Assembly (NCBI GenBank): GCA_034521445.1 | Contig: JAXHMM010000011.1 | Coordinates: 122,211 to 186,210 of the forward strand | DNA: 64,000 nucleotides | From: Balneolaceae bacterium | GTDB taxonomy: Bacteria; Bacteroidota; Rhodothermia; Balneolales; Balneolaceae | Reading direction: 5' to 3' | Shown: one piece after another, positions 1 to 7,742 of the stretch | How positions within the stretch are numbered: the first letter of the stretch is position 1 | How the letters are laid out: each line of letters starts with the position of its first letter | Translations under genes and position numbers: made by a program | The notes under the pieces: model-generated | What the model was told of the DNA's origin: nothing | Databases searched by the model: none | Seen by the model: the letters and a program-made list of their open reading frames with translations, nothing else

Positions 1-1464
1 GTGCCGCAGGCCGTTCTCCTCGATAAGGCCGGCGATCAGCTGCGAGTAGTGCTCCTGGTTGTCGCCGTTGCGGTCAATCTCGTCCTCGAAGTCGGCCTCC
101 ACCTTGAAGAGCTTCTGGAATTCGGGGTCGTGCTCACAGAGCAGGTAGTAGAGCATGCGCTGCCCCAGCAGCACCACCTTCACCTCCAGGTCCACCGGCT
201 CGGGCGAAAGCGAAACCGTGCTGATCATGCTGTAGGATTCGCCGAGGGACTCGATCTTGAGCCTGCCCGATTTGAGGGCGCGCTTCAGTCCCTCCCAGGC
301 GAAGGGCTCCAGCAGCACCTGCCGCGCGTCCAGCACCAGGTAGCCCCCGTTGGCGCGGTGGAGGGCGCCCGGCTTGATCAAATTGAAATTCGTGGTCAGG
401 GCGCCCATGCGTGACTTGTACTCCACGCGGCCGACCAGGTTCTTGTAGTTGGGATTGTCCTCGTAGACCACCGGGGCGCCCTCGGTTTCGGCGTGGTCCA
501 CCAGCACGTTCACCCGGTACCGGTCCAGCACCGGGGTGCCCGAGTCGGTGCCCTGCAGCCGGGCTTGCCGGCCGCCCATCATCTGGGCCATCTGGTTGCC
601 GCCCTGCTGCTGACCCTGGTTGCTCATGATGGCCTGCACGTTCTCCACGATGTCCAGCTCCACGGCGTCCAGAAAGTCCTGCACGCGTTTCAACTCGGAG
701 AAGGCCTCCCGGATGTCGTCAAAGAGGTCCTTGATGGCAAAGGTGGCGATCTCCTTGTCCAGCTCCTTCTTCTTGCGGCGCAGCTCGCGCTGGGCGGACG
801 GCATCTGGCGTATCAGTTCCTGGAGCTTCTCCTGCAGGCCCTTGGTCTTCTCCTGCAGCTCCTGGCGTTTCTCCTGGGAAAGGCTGTTCACCTCCTCCTG
901 GTTCATCAGGTCGCCGTCCTCCTTGATGGGCGCGAAGGTAAAGCCCGCGGGAGTGCGGAGCAGCGAGAGTCCCTTCTCCCGGGCCTCCTCCTGCAGCTCC
1001 TCGAAAGTCTGGTCCTGCTGGTCCTGCACCTCATCCTGCAGGGCCTGGCGGCGGTTTTCGTACTCCTCGGTCTCGAAGGCGGCCGTCAGCGTGGGAGGCA
1101 GGTCCTCGATCAGCTTCTCCATCCACTCCTTCAGCTCGCAGCCGCGGCCGCGAGGCATATGCAGGGCCGCGGGTTCGTAGCGGTCGTCGAAGTTGTTCAC
1201 GTAGCAGAGATCCCCCGGGGTCTCCTCATCAGCGGAGGCCTCCTCCAGGTACTCCAGGATGTGTCCCCGCTTGTCGGTCTCATGGGGACCCAGGGCAAAG
1301 ATGTTGTAGCCCTTGCGGTCGATGCCCGTGCCGAAATCCAGGGACGAGGTCAATCGCTCCTGGCCGAGCACCTTGACCCGGTTGGAGATTTCTTCGGTGG
1401 ATTCAAAGTCGAATTGCCGGGCGTCGCACGCCTTGCGAAGGGACGCGGCGTCGAGCTGGTTCAT
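1..1464 (-). CDS. Lon-like ATP-dependent protease (AAA_32 family), 3' part outside window
   Basis: The reading frame is open from an ATG at 1464 to the left edge, giving the first 488 residues of a larger protein. It matches the N-terminal part of the LonB/LonH (AAA_32) proteases, which unfold and degrade proteins in the cytoplasm. Visible parts are a start typical of the family (FGTGIDRKGYNIFALGP near residues 44-60), a long charged coiled-coil insert at about 130-270, and a Walker-B-like stretch (NGGYLVLDAR) near residue 385. The Walker A loop is degenerate: GPHETDKR stands where a GxxGTGR motif is expected. The Ser-Lys protease domain would lie outside the window. Divergent from the histidine kinase at 1656, with a 191-bp shared promoter region. 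Confidence 0.85.
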   Translation of the reverse strand, partial: MNQLDAASLRKACDARQFDFESTEEISNRVKVLGQERLTSSLDFGTGIDRKGYNIFALGPHETDKRGHILEYLEEASADEETPGDLCYVNNFDDRYEPAALHMPRGRGCELKEWMEKLIEDLPPTLTAAFETEEYENRRQALQDEVQDQQDQTFEELQEEAREKGLSLLRTPAGFTFAPIKEDGDLMNQEEVNSLSQEKRQELQEKTKGLQEKLQELIRQMPSAQRELRRKKKELDKEIATFAIKDLFDDIREAFSELKRVQDFLDAVELDIVENVQAIMSNQGQQQGGNQMAQMMGGRQARLQGTDSGTPVLDRYRVNVLVDHAETEGAPVVYEDNPNYKNLVGRVEYKSRMGALTTNFNLIKPGALHRANGGYLVLDARQVLLEPFAWEGLKRALKSGRLKIESLGESYSMISTVSLSPEPVDLEVKVVLLGQRMLYYLLCEHDPEFQKLFKVEADFEDEIDRNGDNQEHYSQLIAGLIEENGLRH

Positions 1465-1572
1465 GTGGGATGGTTTCGTTGCAGAGTATGACGTGTAATT
1501 ACAAAGGGAGCCGGGGCGCTGACGTTCCATGAGATCTAAAATGGGTGCCGGCTCGAGGATGACAGCACTGGG

Positions 1573-1615
1573 GATCATTTTGCAGAAGTTGGGATATATG
1601 GTATTATAAATGATC
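1573..1615. promoter_or_regulatory. Inverted repeat in the lon-like / histidine kinase divergent promoter region
   Basis: GATCATTT (1573-1580) and AAATGATC (1608-1615) are perfect 8-bp inverted arms separated by 27 bp of AT-rich sequence, about 40 bp before the histidine kinase start at 1656. An operator role is inferred only from position and symmetry. Confidence 0.3.
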
Positions 1616-1655
1616 AGGTACAATACGATACCAGAAACCAGCCCTGAAGTCTGCT

Positions 1656-3107
1656 ATGGATACTTCCCTGCAATCGATACTGGACGCCTTTCACGATCTG
1701 CTTTTTCTCTTTTCGGAAGAGGGGGTCATCAAGGAGTACCTCTCTCCGGGCAGGCAGGACAGGCCGGTGTTATCCGTAAACGATTTTTTAGGGAAACATT
1801 ACCGGGATGTAATGCCCCCTCATGTGAGCAAAAAACTGGACCAGGCCATTGAACACCTGGATCGGAAGGAGACCGATTTCAAATTTGACTACAGCATCGA
1901 ACTCGACGGGGAAAAATCCTGGTTCGTGGCCGTGGTGTCCAAGGTAGACCTGGGAGACAAGACGGCATACCTGGCGGCGGTGCGTGACATCACCGAGCGG
2001 AAAAACAAGGAGCTGTTGCTCCAGGGCGTGCTGAATACCGCGCCGAGCGGTATTTTCGTGTACCGTGCCATACGGAATGCCGATGATGAAATTGTGGATT
2101 TCGAAATCAGCCAGGTGAACCGCTCGGTCGAACAACTTACCGGCGTGTCCCCTGAGGAGCTCGTAGGATTGAGAGTGACCACCATGATTCCTAATAATTC
2201 CCAGGCGGAGATACTGGAACAGTTCAAGATCGTCGTAAACACCGGGGAGATGGTGGATTTCGAATATCATGATAAGGAGGGCCTCGGCAAACCGTCCTGG
2301 TACAAGTGCAAGTCAGCAAAATTCCGGGACGGAGTGGTGAGCTCGTTCCAGGACATCACCGAACTGAAGGAATACCAGGAAAAGCTCGTACGGAAGAACC
2401 AGGAGCTGAAGAATCTGAACCGGCAGAAAGACAAACTGCATTCCGTCATAGCCCACGATCTCACCAATGCTGTATCCGGGTCCGAAGCTGCCTGGGATTT
2501 CATCTTTGAGGAGTATGACACTCTCTCGGAAGAGGAGCTGCTGGAATTCCTGCACGCGTTGCGGGAAAATAACAGGAACGCCAATAGGCTGCTGAAAGAT
2601 CTCTTGATGTGGTCCAGGAACCAGTTTCAAGAGGTGGAGGCAAATTCCGAAATCATTCCTCTGGCTGAAGTTGCCGACCAGGCATTTCAAGGCGTCAAGT
2701 CAAAGGCCGACGATAAAGAGATTGCACTGAAAAATCGGGTTCCAGGACAGACGACCGTCAAAGCCGATCCCAACATGTTGAAAACCATATTACGCAACCT
2801 GGTCGGCAACGGCATCAAGTTCACTCCCGAAGGTGGGGAAGTCACGGTGGAGGCCGTTCAAAAGGATCAGGAAGTAAAAATTACCGTATCGGATACCGGG
2901 GTGGGGATGGATCGGGAGACGCTGGAAAAAGCCCTCGACAAGACCAACAACTTTACCTCACACGGGACCTCCGGCGAAAAGGGCTCCGGACTGGGACTGG
3001 ATCTCTGTCACGACTTCCTGGAGAAACAAGGGAGTAAACTTATGGCCGAAAGCGAACCGGGTAAGGGGACTTCCTTCTACTTTACCCTGCCGGCCGGTAC
3101 CTCCTGA
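1656..3107 (+). CDS. PAS-domain sensor histidine kinase (soluble)
   Basis: A 483-residue protein without signal peptide or membrane segments, so probably a cytoplasmic sensor. Two PAS-like domains occupy about 1-115 (ending in the typical AAVRDITERK) and 120-238 (ending SSFQDITELK). A short coiled coil leads into a HisKA-type helix with phospho-acceptor H267 in VIAHDLTNAV, a variant of the usual HE motif. The ATPase domain has an N box (RNLVGNGIKFTPEGG), a G1 box (DTGVGMD) and a G2 box (GSGLGLDLC), so it looks catalytically intact. No response regulator lies next to it, so its partner is unknown. The start was chosen because PAS homology begins immediately after it. Confidence 0.9.
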   Translation: MDTSLQSILDAFHDLLFLFSEEGVIKEYLSPGRQDRPVLSVNDFLGKHYRDVMPPHVSKKLDQAIEHLDRKETDFKFDYSIELDGEKSWFVAVVSKVDLGDKTAYLAAVRDITERKNKELLLQGVLNTAPSGIFVYRAIRNADDEIVDFEISQVNRSVEQLTGVSPEELVGLRVTTMIPNNSQAEILEQFKIVVNTGEMVDFEYHDKEGLGKPSWYKCKSAKFRDGVVSSFQDITELKEYQEKLVRKNQELKNLNRQKDKLHSVIAHDLTNAVSGSEAAWDFIFEEYDTLSEEELLEFLHALRENNRNANRLLKDLLMWSRNQFQEVEANSEIIPLAEVADQAFQGVKSKADDKEIALKNRVPGQTTVKADPNMLKTILRNLVGNGIKFTPEGGEVTVEAVQKDQEVKITVSDTGVGMDRETLEKALDKTNNFTSHGTSGEKGSGLGLDLCHDFLEKQGSKLMAESEPGKGTSFYFTLPAGTS

Positions 3108-3212
3108 CCTGCACCTTCCTGTTGTTCCGTTACGTTCTCTCTTCCGGGATCGCAATTATTCGTACTGAGACAAGCACCGCGGCAGAATCCCAAAAATTTA
3201 TTTGGTAAATAT

Positions 3213-3226
3213 TTGATTAAGACAAA
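3213..3226. promoter_or_regulatory. Possible CRP/FNR-family half-conserved site upstream of nirK
   Basis: TTGATTAAGACAAA, 128 bp before the nirK start, has a perfect left half (TTGAT) of the FNR/NnrR/DNR consensus TTGAT-N4-ATCAA and a weak right half. It lies in an AT-rich stretch (about 3190-3245) that is the likely promoter. CRP/FNR-type regulators commonly control nirK. The match is partial, so the call is tentative. Confidence 0.25.
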
Positions 3227-3353
3227 ATACTCTTATATCTTTTAAACGCACTGAAGAAAGAACCCGGCCGGATCAAAAGACCTGAATCGACCGATGGATT
3301 GAAAAGCTTCTACGCACTCATCTACCATTTAATAAGCCATAAAGGCAACTCAT

Positions 3354-4514
3354 ATGAATACCTTTAAACAGATTACACTGGCGATGGCGGGCCTATTCCT
3401 GGTCCTCTTCGCCGTACCGACCCTTGCACAGGACAGCACCGGAACCGAACCGTTTCCGGCAGAATTTGAAATTGACGGCAAATGGTACGGCCTGCCCGAC
3501 GCCAGGCTCTACCAGGAGGACTACGATGGACCTCCCGTTGTGGGCGACAACCTGACCATGCTGCCCAACGTCGCCCCCCTCTCCCCCGGGAACAAAAACC
3601 ACGATGTGCGCATCGACGTGGTGACCCAGGAGATCGAAGTGGCGCCGGACATGCGCTACCGCGCGTGGACCTTCGGCGGAACCGTCCCCGGTCCCGTCCT
3701 GCACGTTCGCGAAGGCGACAAGATTACCTTCACCATGAAAAACCGCTCCCACGAGGAGGTCGCGATCTCCCAGCCGGCCAAAGGCGGCTCCATGTTCATG
3801 CAGCAGCTCGCCTCGGGCAACATGCAGAATCCCCAGCCGGCCGTCCAGCCCATGATGCACTCCATGGACTTCCACTCCGGTACGGTGGCGGCGGACGACA
3901 AGTGGCGGAACGTGCCTCCGGGCATGACCCTGCAGTTCGAGTGGATTGCCAACTATCCCGGCGTCTACATCTACCACTGCGGCACCCCGCCGGTCCTGCA
4001 GCACATGTCCATGGGACAGTATGGCGTGGTAATCGTCTCCCCCAAGGAGGGCTATCCCACCGACGAGCAGGTGGACAAAGAGTTCGCCGTGGTGCAGTCC
4101 GAGTTCTACCTGAAGGAGAAGGTCGGTGAGGAGGGCATCTACGAACTGGACTACAATGCCGCCCTGAACAAGCAGCCCACCGTCGTGGCCTTCAACGGAC
4201 ATCAGAATGCCATGATGGAGAATCCACTGCAGGTTGACAAAGGCGATCGCGTGCGGCTCTACATGCTGAACGTGGGGCCCAACGACGTCGCCAGCAGCCA
4301 CGTGATCGGCGCCATTTTCGACCGGGTCTGGTACGAAGGCAACCTGGAGAACGAGTGGCGCGGCATGCAGACCGTCCTGCTCGGCGCGAGCAACGGCGCG
4401 GTCATGGAGTTCATCGTACCCGAAGAGGGACACTACGTGTTGGTGGACCACGAGATGGCCGACGCCGAAAAAGGCGCCAAAGGCCTGATCGTGACCGGCG
4501 GCGACTCCAACTGA
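3354..4514 (+). CDS. nirK: Copper-containing nitrite reductase (NirK-like multicopper protein)
   Basis: A 386-residue exported two-cupredoxin protein (signal peptide about 1-26, ending PTLAQ). NirK reduces nitrite to NO in the periplasm using a type 1 copper (electron entry) and a type 2 copper (catalysis). Ligand pattern by motif: H169-SMDF-H174 (T1 His, Asp172, T2 His), YH208-C209 (T2 His, T1 Cys), H217 (T1 His), and H316 in ASSHVIG (T2 His of the neighbouring subunit). Two oddities: the usual axial Met position in HxxxGMYG is Gln222 (HMSMGQYG), and the catalytic His expected two residues before VFNG appears to be Val277 (TVVAFNG). A Met-rich insert (about 141-168) precedes the first ligands. 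It is followed 47 bp later by a cupredoxin gene, a plausible electron donor. It could instead be a non-denitrifying multicopper relative. Confidence 0.8.
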   Translation: MNTFKQITLAMAGLFLVLFAVPTLAQDSTGTEPFPAEFEIDGKWYGLPDARLYQEDYDGPPVVGDNLTMLPNVAPLSPGNKNHDVRIDVVTQEIEVAPDMRYRAWTFGGTVPGPVLHVREGDKITFTMKNRSHEEVAISQPAKGGSMFMQQLASGNMQNPQPAVQPMMHSMDFHSGTVAADDKWRNVPPGMTLQFEWIANYPGVYIYHCGTPPVLQHMSMGQYGVVIVSPKEGYPTDEQVDKEFAVVQSEFYLKEKVGEEGIYELDYNAALNKQPTVVAFNGHQNAMMENPLQVDKGDRVRLYMLNVGPNDVASSHVIGAIFDRVWYEGNLENEWRGMQTVLLGASNGAVMEFIVPEEGHYVLVDHEMADAEKGAKGLIVTGGDSN

Positions 4515-4561
4515 ATATCACCAGGCAAACAACCCATTTATTCACTCAAAATCCCGACACC

Positions 4562-5059
4562 ATGAAAACACTCAAGAAAATAACCACCCTGATCGTACTC
4601 TCCGTCCTCCCCTTCCTCGGCGCCTACGCGCTGCCTGGGAGCAGCGGGACCGGCGCGGAGGATATCCGCACCATCGAAATCAAGGGAACCGACCAGATGA
4701 AGTTCGACGTAACCGAAATAACAGCCCAACCCGGTGAGGAGATCCGTATCCGGTTCACCACCGTAAGCCAGATCCCCAAGGCGGCCATGGCGCACAACGT
4801 GGTGGTTCTGAAAGAGGACACCGACATCGACGCCTTCGCCAACGCCTCCGCGATGGCGCGGGATAACGACTACCTCGCCCCCGACTACAAGGACCAGATC
4901 ATCGCGGCTACCGACCTGGCCGGGGGTGGCGAAACGGTGGAGGTGACCTTCACCGTGCCCGATAACCCGGGAGAATACGAGTACATCTGCTCCTTCCCCG
5001 GCCACTTCGCGGCCGGCATGAAGGGCGTGCTGACCGTACAACAGCCTGACGCGCGCTGA
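4562..5059 (+). CDS. Blue-copper cupredoxin (auracyanin/azurin-like)
   Basis: A 165-residue exported protein with an N-terminal hydrophobic signal (about 5-23). The cupredoxin domain spans about 35-160. Type 1 copper ligands are clear: H78 (AMAHN), C143 and H148 (CSFPGH) and M153 (AAGM), with the C-x4-H-x4-M spacing of auracyanins. Such proteins carry single electrons in the periplasm. The gene follows the NirK-like gene by 47 bp and is closed by a strong terminator, so the two are probably co-transcribed and this protein is a likely electron donor. The ATG at 4562 was chosen because the signal peptide starts there; the frame stays open upstream into nirK but gives no sensible leader. Confidence 0.88.
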   Translation: MKTLKKITTLIVLSVLPFLGAYALPGSSGTGAEDIRTIEIKGTDQMKFDVTEITAQPGEEIRIRFTTVSQIPKAAMAHNVVVLKEDTDIDAFANASAMARDNDYLAPDYKDQIIAATDLAGGGETVEVTFTVPDNPGEYEYICSFPGHFAAGMKGVLTVQQPDAR

Positions 5060-5091
5060 AGCAGGAAGTAACGTACAAGCTGGATTAAGCT

Positions 5092-5131
5092 AAAAGGGCA
5101 GTCCCGAATAATATCGGGGCTGCCCTTTTTT
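5092..5131 (+). terminator. Rho-independent terminator after nirK-cupredoxin operon
   Basis: A 16-bp stem (AAAAGGGCAGTCCCGA against TCGGGGCTGCCCTTTT, one G-T pair), a loop of about 6 nt and a run of T residues, 33 bp after the cupredoxin stop codon. Confidence 0.9.
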
Positions 5132-5248
5132 GTGGGAAGAGCTCCTGAAATGGCGCGGTTTCGAACAGCAAGATCCCTGCCCCTGCGATAACGGAAACGT
5201 GTACAGGGAGTGCTGCCTAGGCCAGGAAGGCTTGGTAAATATTTCCTA

Positions 5249-5301
5249 ATTGATTTGGACTGAAATCAATATTTCATTATTATGATTCAGATACAAATCA
5301 T
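5249..5301. promoter_or_regulatory. Two palindromes forming a probable operator before the DUF4143 ATPase
   Basis: Perfect inverted repeat ATTGATTT (5249-5256) / AAATCAAT (5263-5270) with a 6-bp spacer, then a second one, ATGATT (5282-5287) / AATCAT (5296-5301), ending 3 bp before the start codon. Both share TGATT/AATCA half-sites. A repressor bound here would block transcription or translation start. The element TTGGTAAATATTT just upstream (5232-5244) also occurs in the nirK promoter (3202-3214). Confidence 0.45.
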
Positions 5302-5304
5302 TTT

Positions 5305-6504
5305 ATGGATAATTTGATTTCATATCAAAACAACTTGGTGGAACAGGTAGGCCATACCTGGCACCGATACCTGTATCCCGAACTGGATAAAGACATCCGT
5401 CTGCTGGGCCTCAAGGGATTGCGTGGAGTCGGCAAGACGACCATGCTATTGCAATACCTGAAATATGAGTACCCCGACCGGAGCAAGGGGCTCTATGTTA
5501 CGGCAGACCATCCCTACTTCTATGAACACACCTTGTTCGACCTCGCTTCCGACTGGTACATGCATGGAGGCAAACTGCTCCTGATCGACGAGGTACACAA
5601 ATATCCGAACTGGTCCAGGGAACTCAAGCTGATTTATGACGGACATCCCGATATGAGGACCCTGTTCACTAGCTCTTCTGCCCTGGACCTGTATCGGGGC
5701 GAATCCGACCTGAGCCGCAGGCTTGTCACCCGTACTCTACATGGTTTGTCGTTCAGGGAATACCTGGCATTCAGACACGACATCCGATTCGACCCTATCA
5801 AGCTGAATGATGTGCTGCATAAGCACAGCCAGATTACACCAGATCTGACCCGCGGGCACCATATGGTCCCTTTATTTAAACAATATCTGCGGGATGGATA
5901 CTTTCCCTTCGCTGCCGGTAAAGGTGAAGATACCTTTCTCCCCGGATTACTCAACATTATAAATACCGTACTGGAAAGCGACCTCTCCTACACAGAAGAT
6001 TACAGCAGCGCCCATATTACGAAGATCAAAAAACTACTGGGAGTCATAGCAGACAGCGCCCCTTTCGAACCCAATATCTCCAAAATAGCCGAGAGGCTTC
6101 ACCTGGGGAGGAATACCGTCAACATCTACCTGAAAAATCTTGAGGATGCACGCATACTGAATCTTCTGAACAAACCGGGAAGAGGAATCACGCGTTTACA
6201 AAAACCTGAAAAAATCTATTTCGAAAATGCCTCCTTTGCATTTGCATTCCAGTCCAGCCCAAATATCGGTACCCTGCGGGAGATCTTTTTCATGAACCAG
6301 GTTCAAAATGCCGGCCACCGAATACATCTGAGTCCCGAGAAGGGAGATTTTCTGGTCGACGGGGAACTCCTATTTGAGGTAGGCGGAAAAAACAAGGACA
6401 AAAGCACCCTGAAAAAGGTGGAGAATGGCTACTTCGCACTGGATGACCTCGATCACGGTTTCGCGAACACCATTCCGCTATGGCTGTTCGGTTTTTTATA
6501 TTGA
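5305..6504 (+). CDS. AAA_14/DUF4143 family ATPase
   Basis: A 399-residue protein of the widespread AAA_14-DUF4143 family, whose role is poorly known. It carries a Walker A motif (GLRGVGKT, residues 38-45), a Walker B (LLLIDE, D95-E96), an arginine-rich stretch (SRRLVTR) and the family end, where PD-(D/E)XK-like segments (FLVDGELLFEVGGK) occur near residues 350-365. A winged-helix-like region (about 255-290, LGRNTVNIYLKNLEDARIL) separates the two. Its base composition is more AT-rich than flanking genes, it stands alone behind a terminator and an operator-like double palindrome, and it is followed by gene debris. It is therefore probably an accessory, horizontally moving gene. Confidence 0.88.
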   Translation: MDNLISYQNNLVEQVGHTWHRYLYPELDKDIRLLGLKGLRGVGKTTMLLQYLKYEYPDRSKGLYVTADHPYFYEHTLFDLASDWYMHGGKLLLIDEVHKYPNWSRELKLIYDGHPDMRTLFTSSSALDLYRGESDLSRRLVTRTLHGLSFREYLAFRHDIRFDPIKLNDVLHKHSQITPDLTRGHHMVPLFKQYLRDGYFPFAAGKGEDTFLPGLLNIINTVLESDLSYTEDYSSAHITKIKKLLGVIADSAPFEPNISKIAERLHLGRNTVNIYLKNLEDARILNLLNKPGRGITRLQKPEKIYFENASFAFAFQSSPNIGTLREIFFMNQVQNAGHRIHLSPEKGDFLVDGELLFEVGGKNKDKSTLKKVENGYFALDDLDHGFANTIPLWLFGFLY

Positions 6505-6542
6505 TTGGCTGCATGACAGACATGCGGGAAGTGCAGTTATGA

Positions 6543-6752
6543 ATGAATTCAACAGGTGAAGCCATGAAATACGCTGACGAAACCGTACAGACGGTGCTGG
6601 ATGTCGTACTTTCCAATGCCAAGCCCTTCGGGAATTTCAAAAATACGCTGCAACGTTATCCCGAGGTCCGCCAGTCCTGGTTCGACTTCAAACACGAGCG
6701 GATGAAACAGTGGGTGAGGGAGCAGATAGAATCGGATCGTTCGACCCGTTAG
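6543..6752 (+). pseudogene. UPF0158-like C-terminal fragment
   Basis: A 69-residue frame (alternative ATG at 6564). The central part (KPFGNFKNTLQRYPEVRQSWFDFKHERMKQWVREQI) resembles the C-terminal third of UPF0158 proteins, where a GAFRRFK-like motif is followed by a WYAF-like motif. Normal members are about 140-160 residues, so the N-terminal half is missing. It may be a degraded remnant or a small expressed protein. The resemblance is from memory of the family, not a search. Confidence 0.45.
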
Positions 6753-6761
6753 GATCACCAT

Positions 6762-6896
6762 ATGGATCCCACCATAATAGTCCGTCAGTTCCGGCGCAAG
6801 TTGATAAACGCTTTTGTACACCTCAATGAGCCGTTGTGGAACCGTCTGTTTGAGTGGTTCATGGTATTGCCGACGCTGGAAAAGTGGAAGGCGTAG
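6762..6896 (+). CDS. Small ORF, 44 residues, unknown
   Basis: ATG at 6762, 9 bp after the preceding frame ends, encoding a basic and aromatic peptide (starts MDPTIIVRQFRRKLINAF, contains NEPLWNRLFEWF). The short spacing would allow translational coupling. I do not recognise it; it may equally be part of the same decayed gene set. Confidence 0.25.
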   Translation: MDPTIIVRQFRRKLINAFVHLNEPLWNRLFEWFMVLPTLEKWKA

Positions 6897-7129
6897 ATAA
6901 AAAACCGTGAGAGGCGAACCTGCTTCATGATCTCATATATTTGTCTTCTATAAAAGGCAATTATTGCAAGTATTTGTGTTTTTAAAACGACGAAATTTGG
7001 GATACACGGATCAAGTACCCCTACAGGCTTGTACCACAGAACCAAATCCGGTAATCGGACCCATTTCCTTTTCTTGTAATATTTCCCTCCCTTCCCGGTA
7101 CTAATGGGGTGAACGGAGGCCGATTACCC
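6897..7129. other. AT-rich non-coding gap
   Basis: About 230 bp of AT-rich sequence between the small ORF and the sigma-like fragment. No gene, repeat or hairpin that I can support. It may contain the promoter of the lost sigma-factor gene. Confidence 0.4.
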
Positions 7130-7246
7130 ATGACCCAAAAACAACAGCGAGAAATCTTCGAGGAGTGGATGGAGCAGCACCAGGCGCTGATCCACACGGT
7201 CATTTTGCACAATTGGATGTGCAATTTTCCGAATCGCCGAATAGAT
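7130..7246 (+). pseudogene. N-terminal remnant of a sigma-70 family factor
   Basis: From ATG 7130 the frame reads MTQKQQREIFEEWMEQHQAL followed by IHTV, which resembles the start of ECF/sigma-70 region 2 (FEEWMxxHQALI-hydrophobic). After about 24 residues the similarity stops abruptly at about 7203, where a small inverted repeat TTGCACA/TGTGCAA (7205-7224) sits. The rest of the frame is out of register with coding sequence on the other strand. I read it as the stump left by a deletion or rearrangement. Confidence 0.45.
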
Positions 7247-7579
7247 CTACAACCTGCGCACCTTCAGCGCGGCCACGGCCGTCCTCAGCGAGCAGATGTT
7301 ATCGCGGTAACAGTTCACCCAGTGGATGACCGACTTGCGGCGGCGCAGCACGTGCGGGTCGCAGGTAGAATAGCGTCCCTGCAGTTCGTCGACCATGGCA
7401 CTCACGTCGTCCTTGATCTCCATCTTGAGAGCGTCGGGCAGATCGCCCCATCCCATCAGGCGGAAGGTCTCCTGCAGCCGGCGATGCTCCTCTTCGGCCT
7501 CACTGAGCACCTTGCGGAGTACCGGGGCGATTTCGTCGCGGCGGCTTGGAATGCGGTGATGTGTGATCGCTGTTTTCAT
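7247..7579 (-). CDS. Hypothetical protein, 110 residues
   Basis: A small cytoplasmic, charged protein with no signal peptide or membrane segment. The first half is predicted helical ([22 protein letters not shown]), and the C-terminal part holds two cysteines and a WVNCYRDN motif. Codon use is normal for the region, while the overlapping frame on the other strand has shadow-like composition, so this strand is the coding one. I do not recognise a family. Its 3' end lies next to the sigma-like stump, suggesting a rearrangement junction near 7205-7250. Confidence 0.5.
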   Translation of the reverse strand: MKTAITHHRIPSRRDEIAPVLRKVLSEAEEEHRRLQETFRLMGWGDLPDALKMEIKDDVSAMVDELQGRYSTCDPHVLRRRKSVIHWVNCYRDNICSLRTAVAALKVRRL

Positions 7580-7626
7580 GGTATCAGAGGTTTATTGGCT
7601 GATGTTCACTCCCATGATAACCGACG

Positions 7627-7650
7627 GGGGTGACACCTGTATGTCACCCC
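7627..7650. promoter_or_regulatory. GC-rich perfect hairpin upstream of csaA
   Basis: GGGGTGACA (7627-7635) and TGTCACCCC (7642-7650) form a perfect 9-bp stem with a 6-nt loop. It lies between the divergent starts of the 110-residue hypothetical gene (7579) and csaA (7743). The T-run after it is weak, so an operator or mRNA leader hairpin is as likely as a terminator. Confidence 0.4.
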
Positions 7651-7742
7651 TCTTTCAAAAATTTTCCTTGCCCTCTTCCCTCAGGGACAATACCTTTCAA
7701 ATCGGACGCAGAAAGACAGAAAGCCCACTTTTTCGCCTGCAC

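Noticed and set aside
493..1491. Long plus-strand open frame opposite the Lon-like gene
   Set aside because: Leu/Val/His-rich shadow of the minus-strand coding frame, which has clear family motifs.
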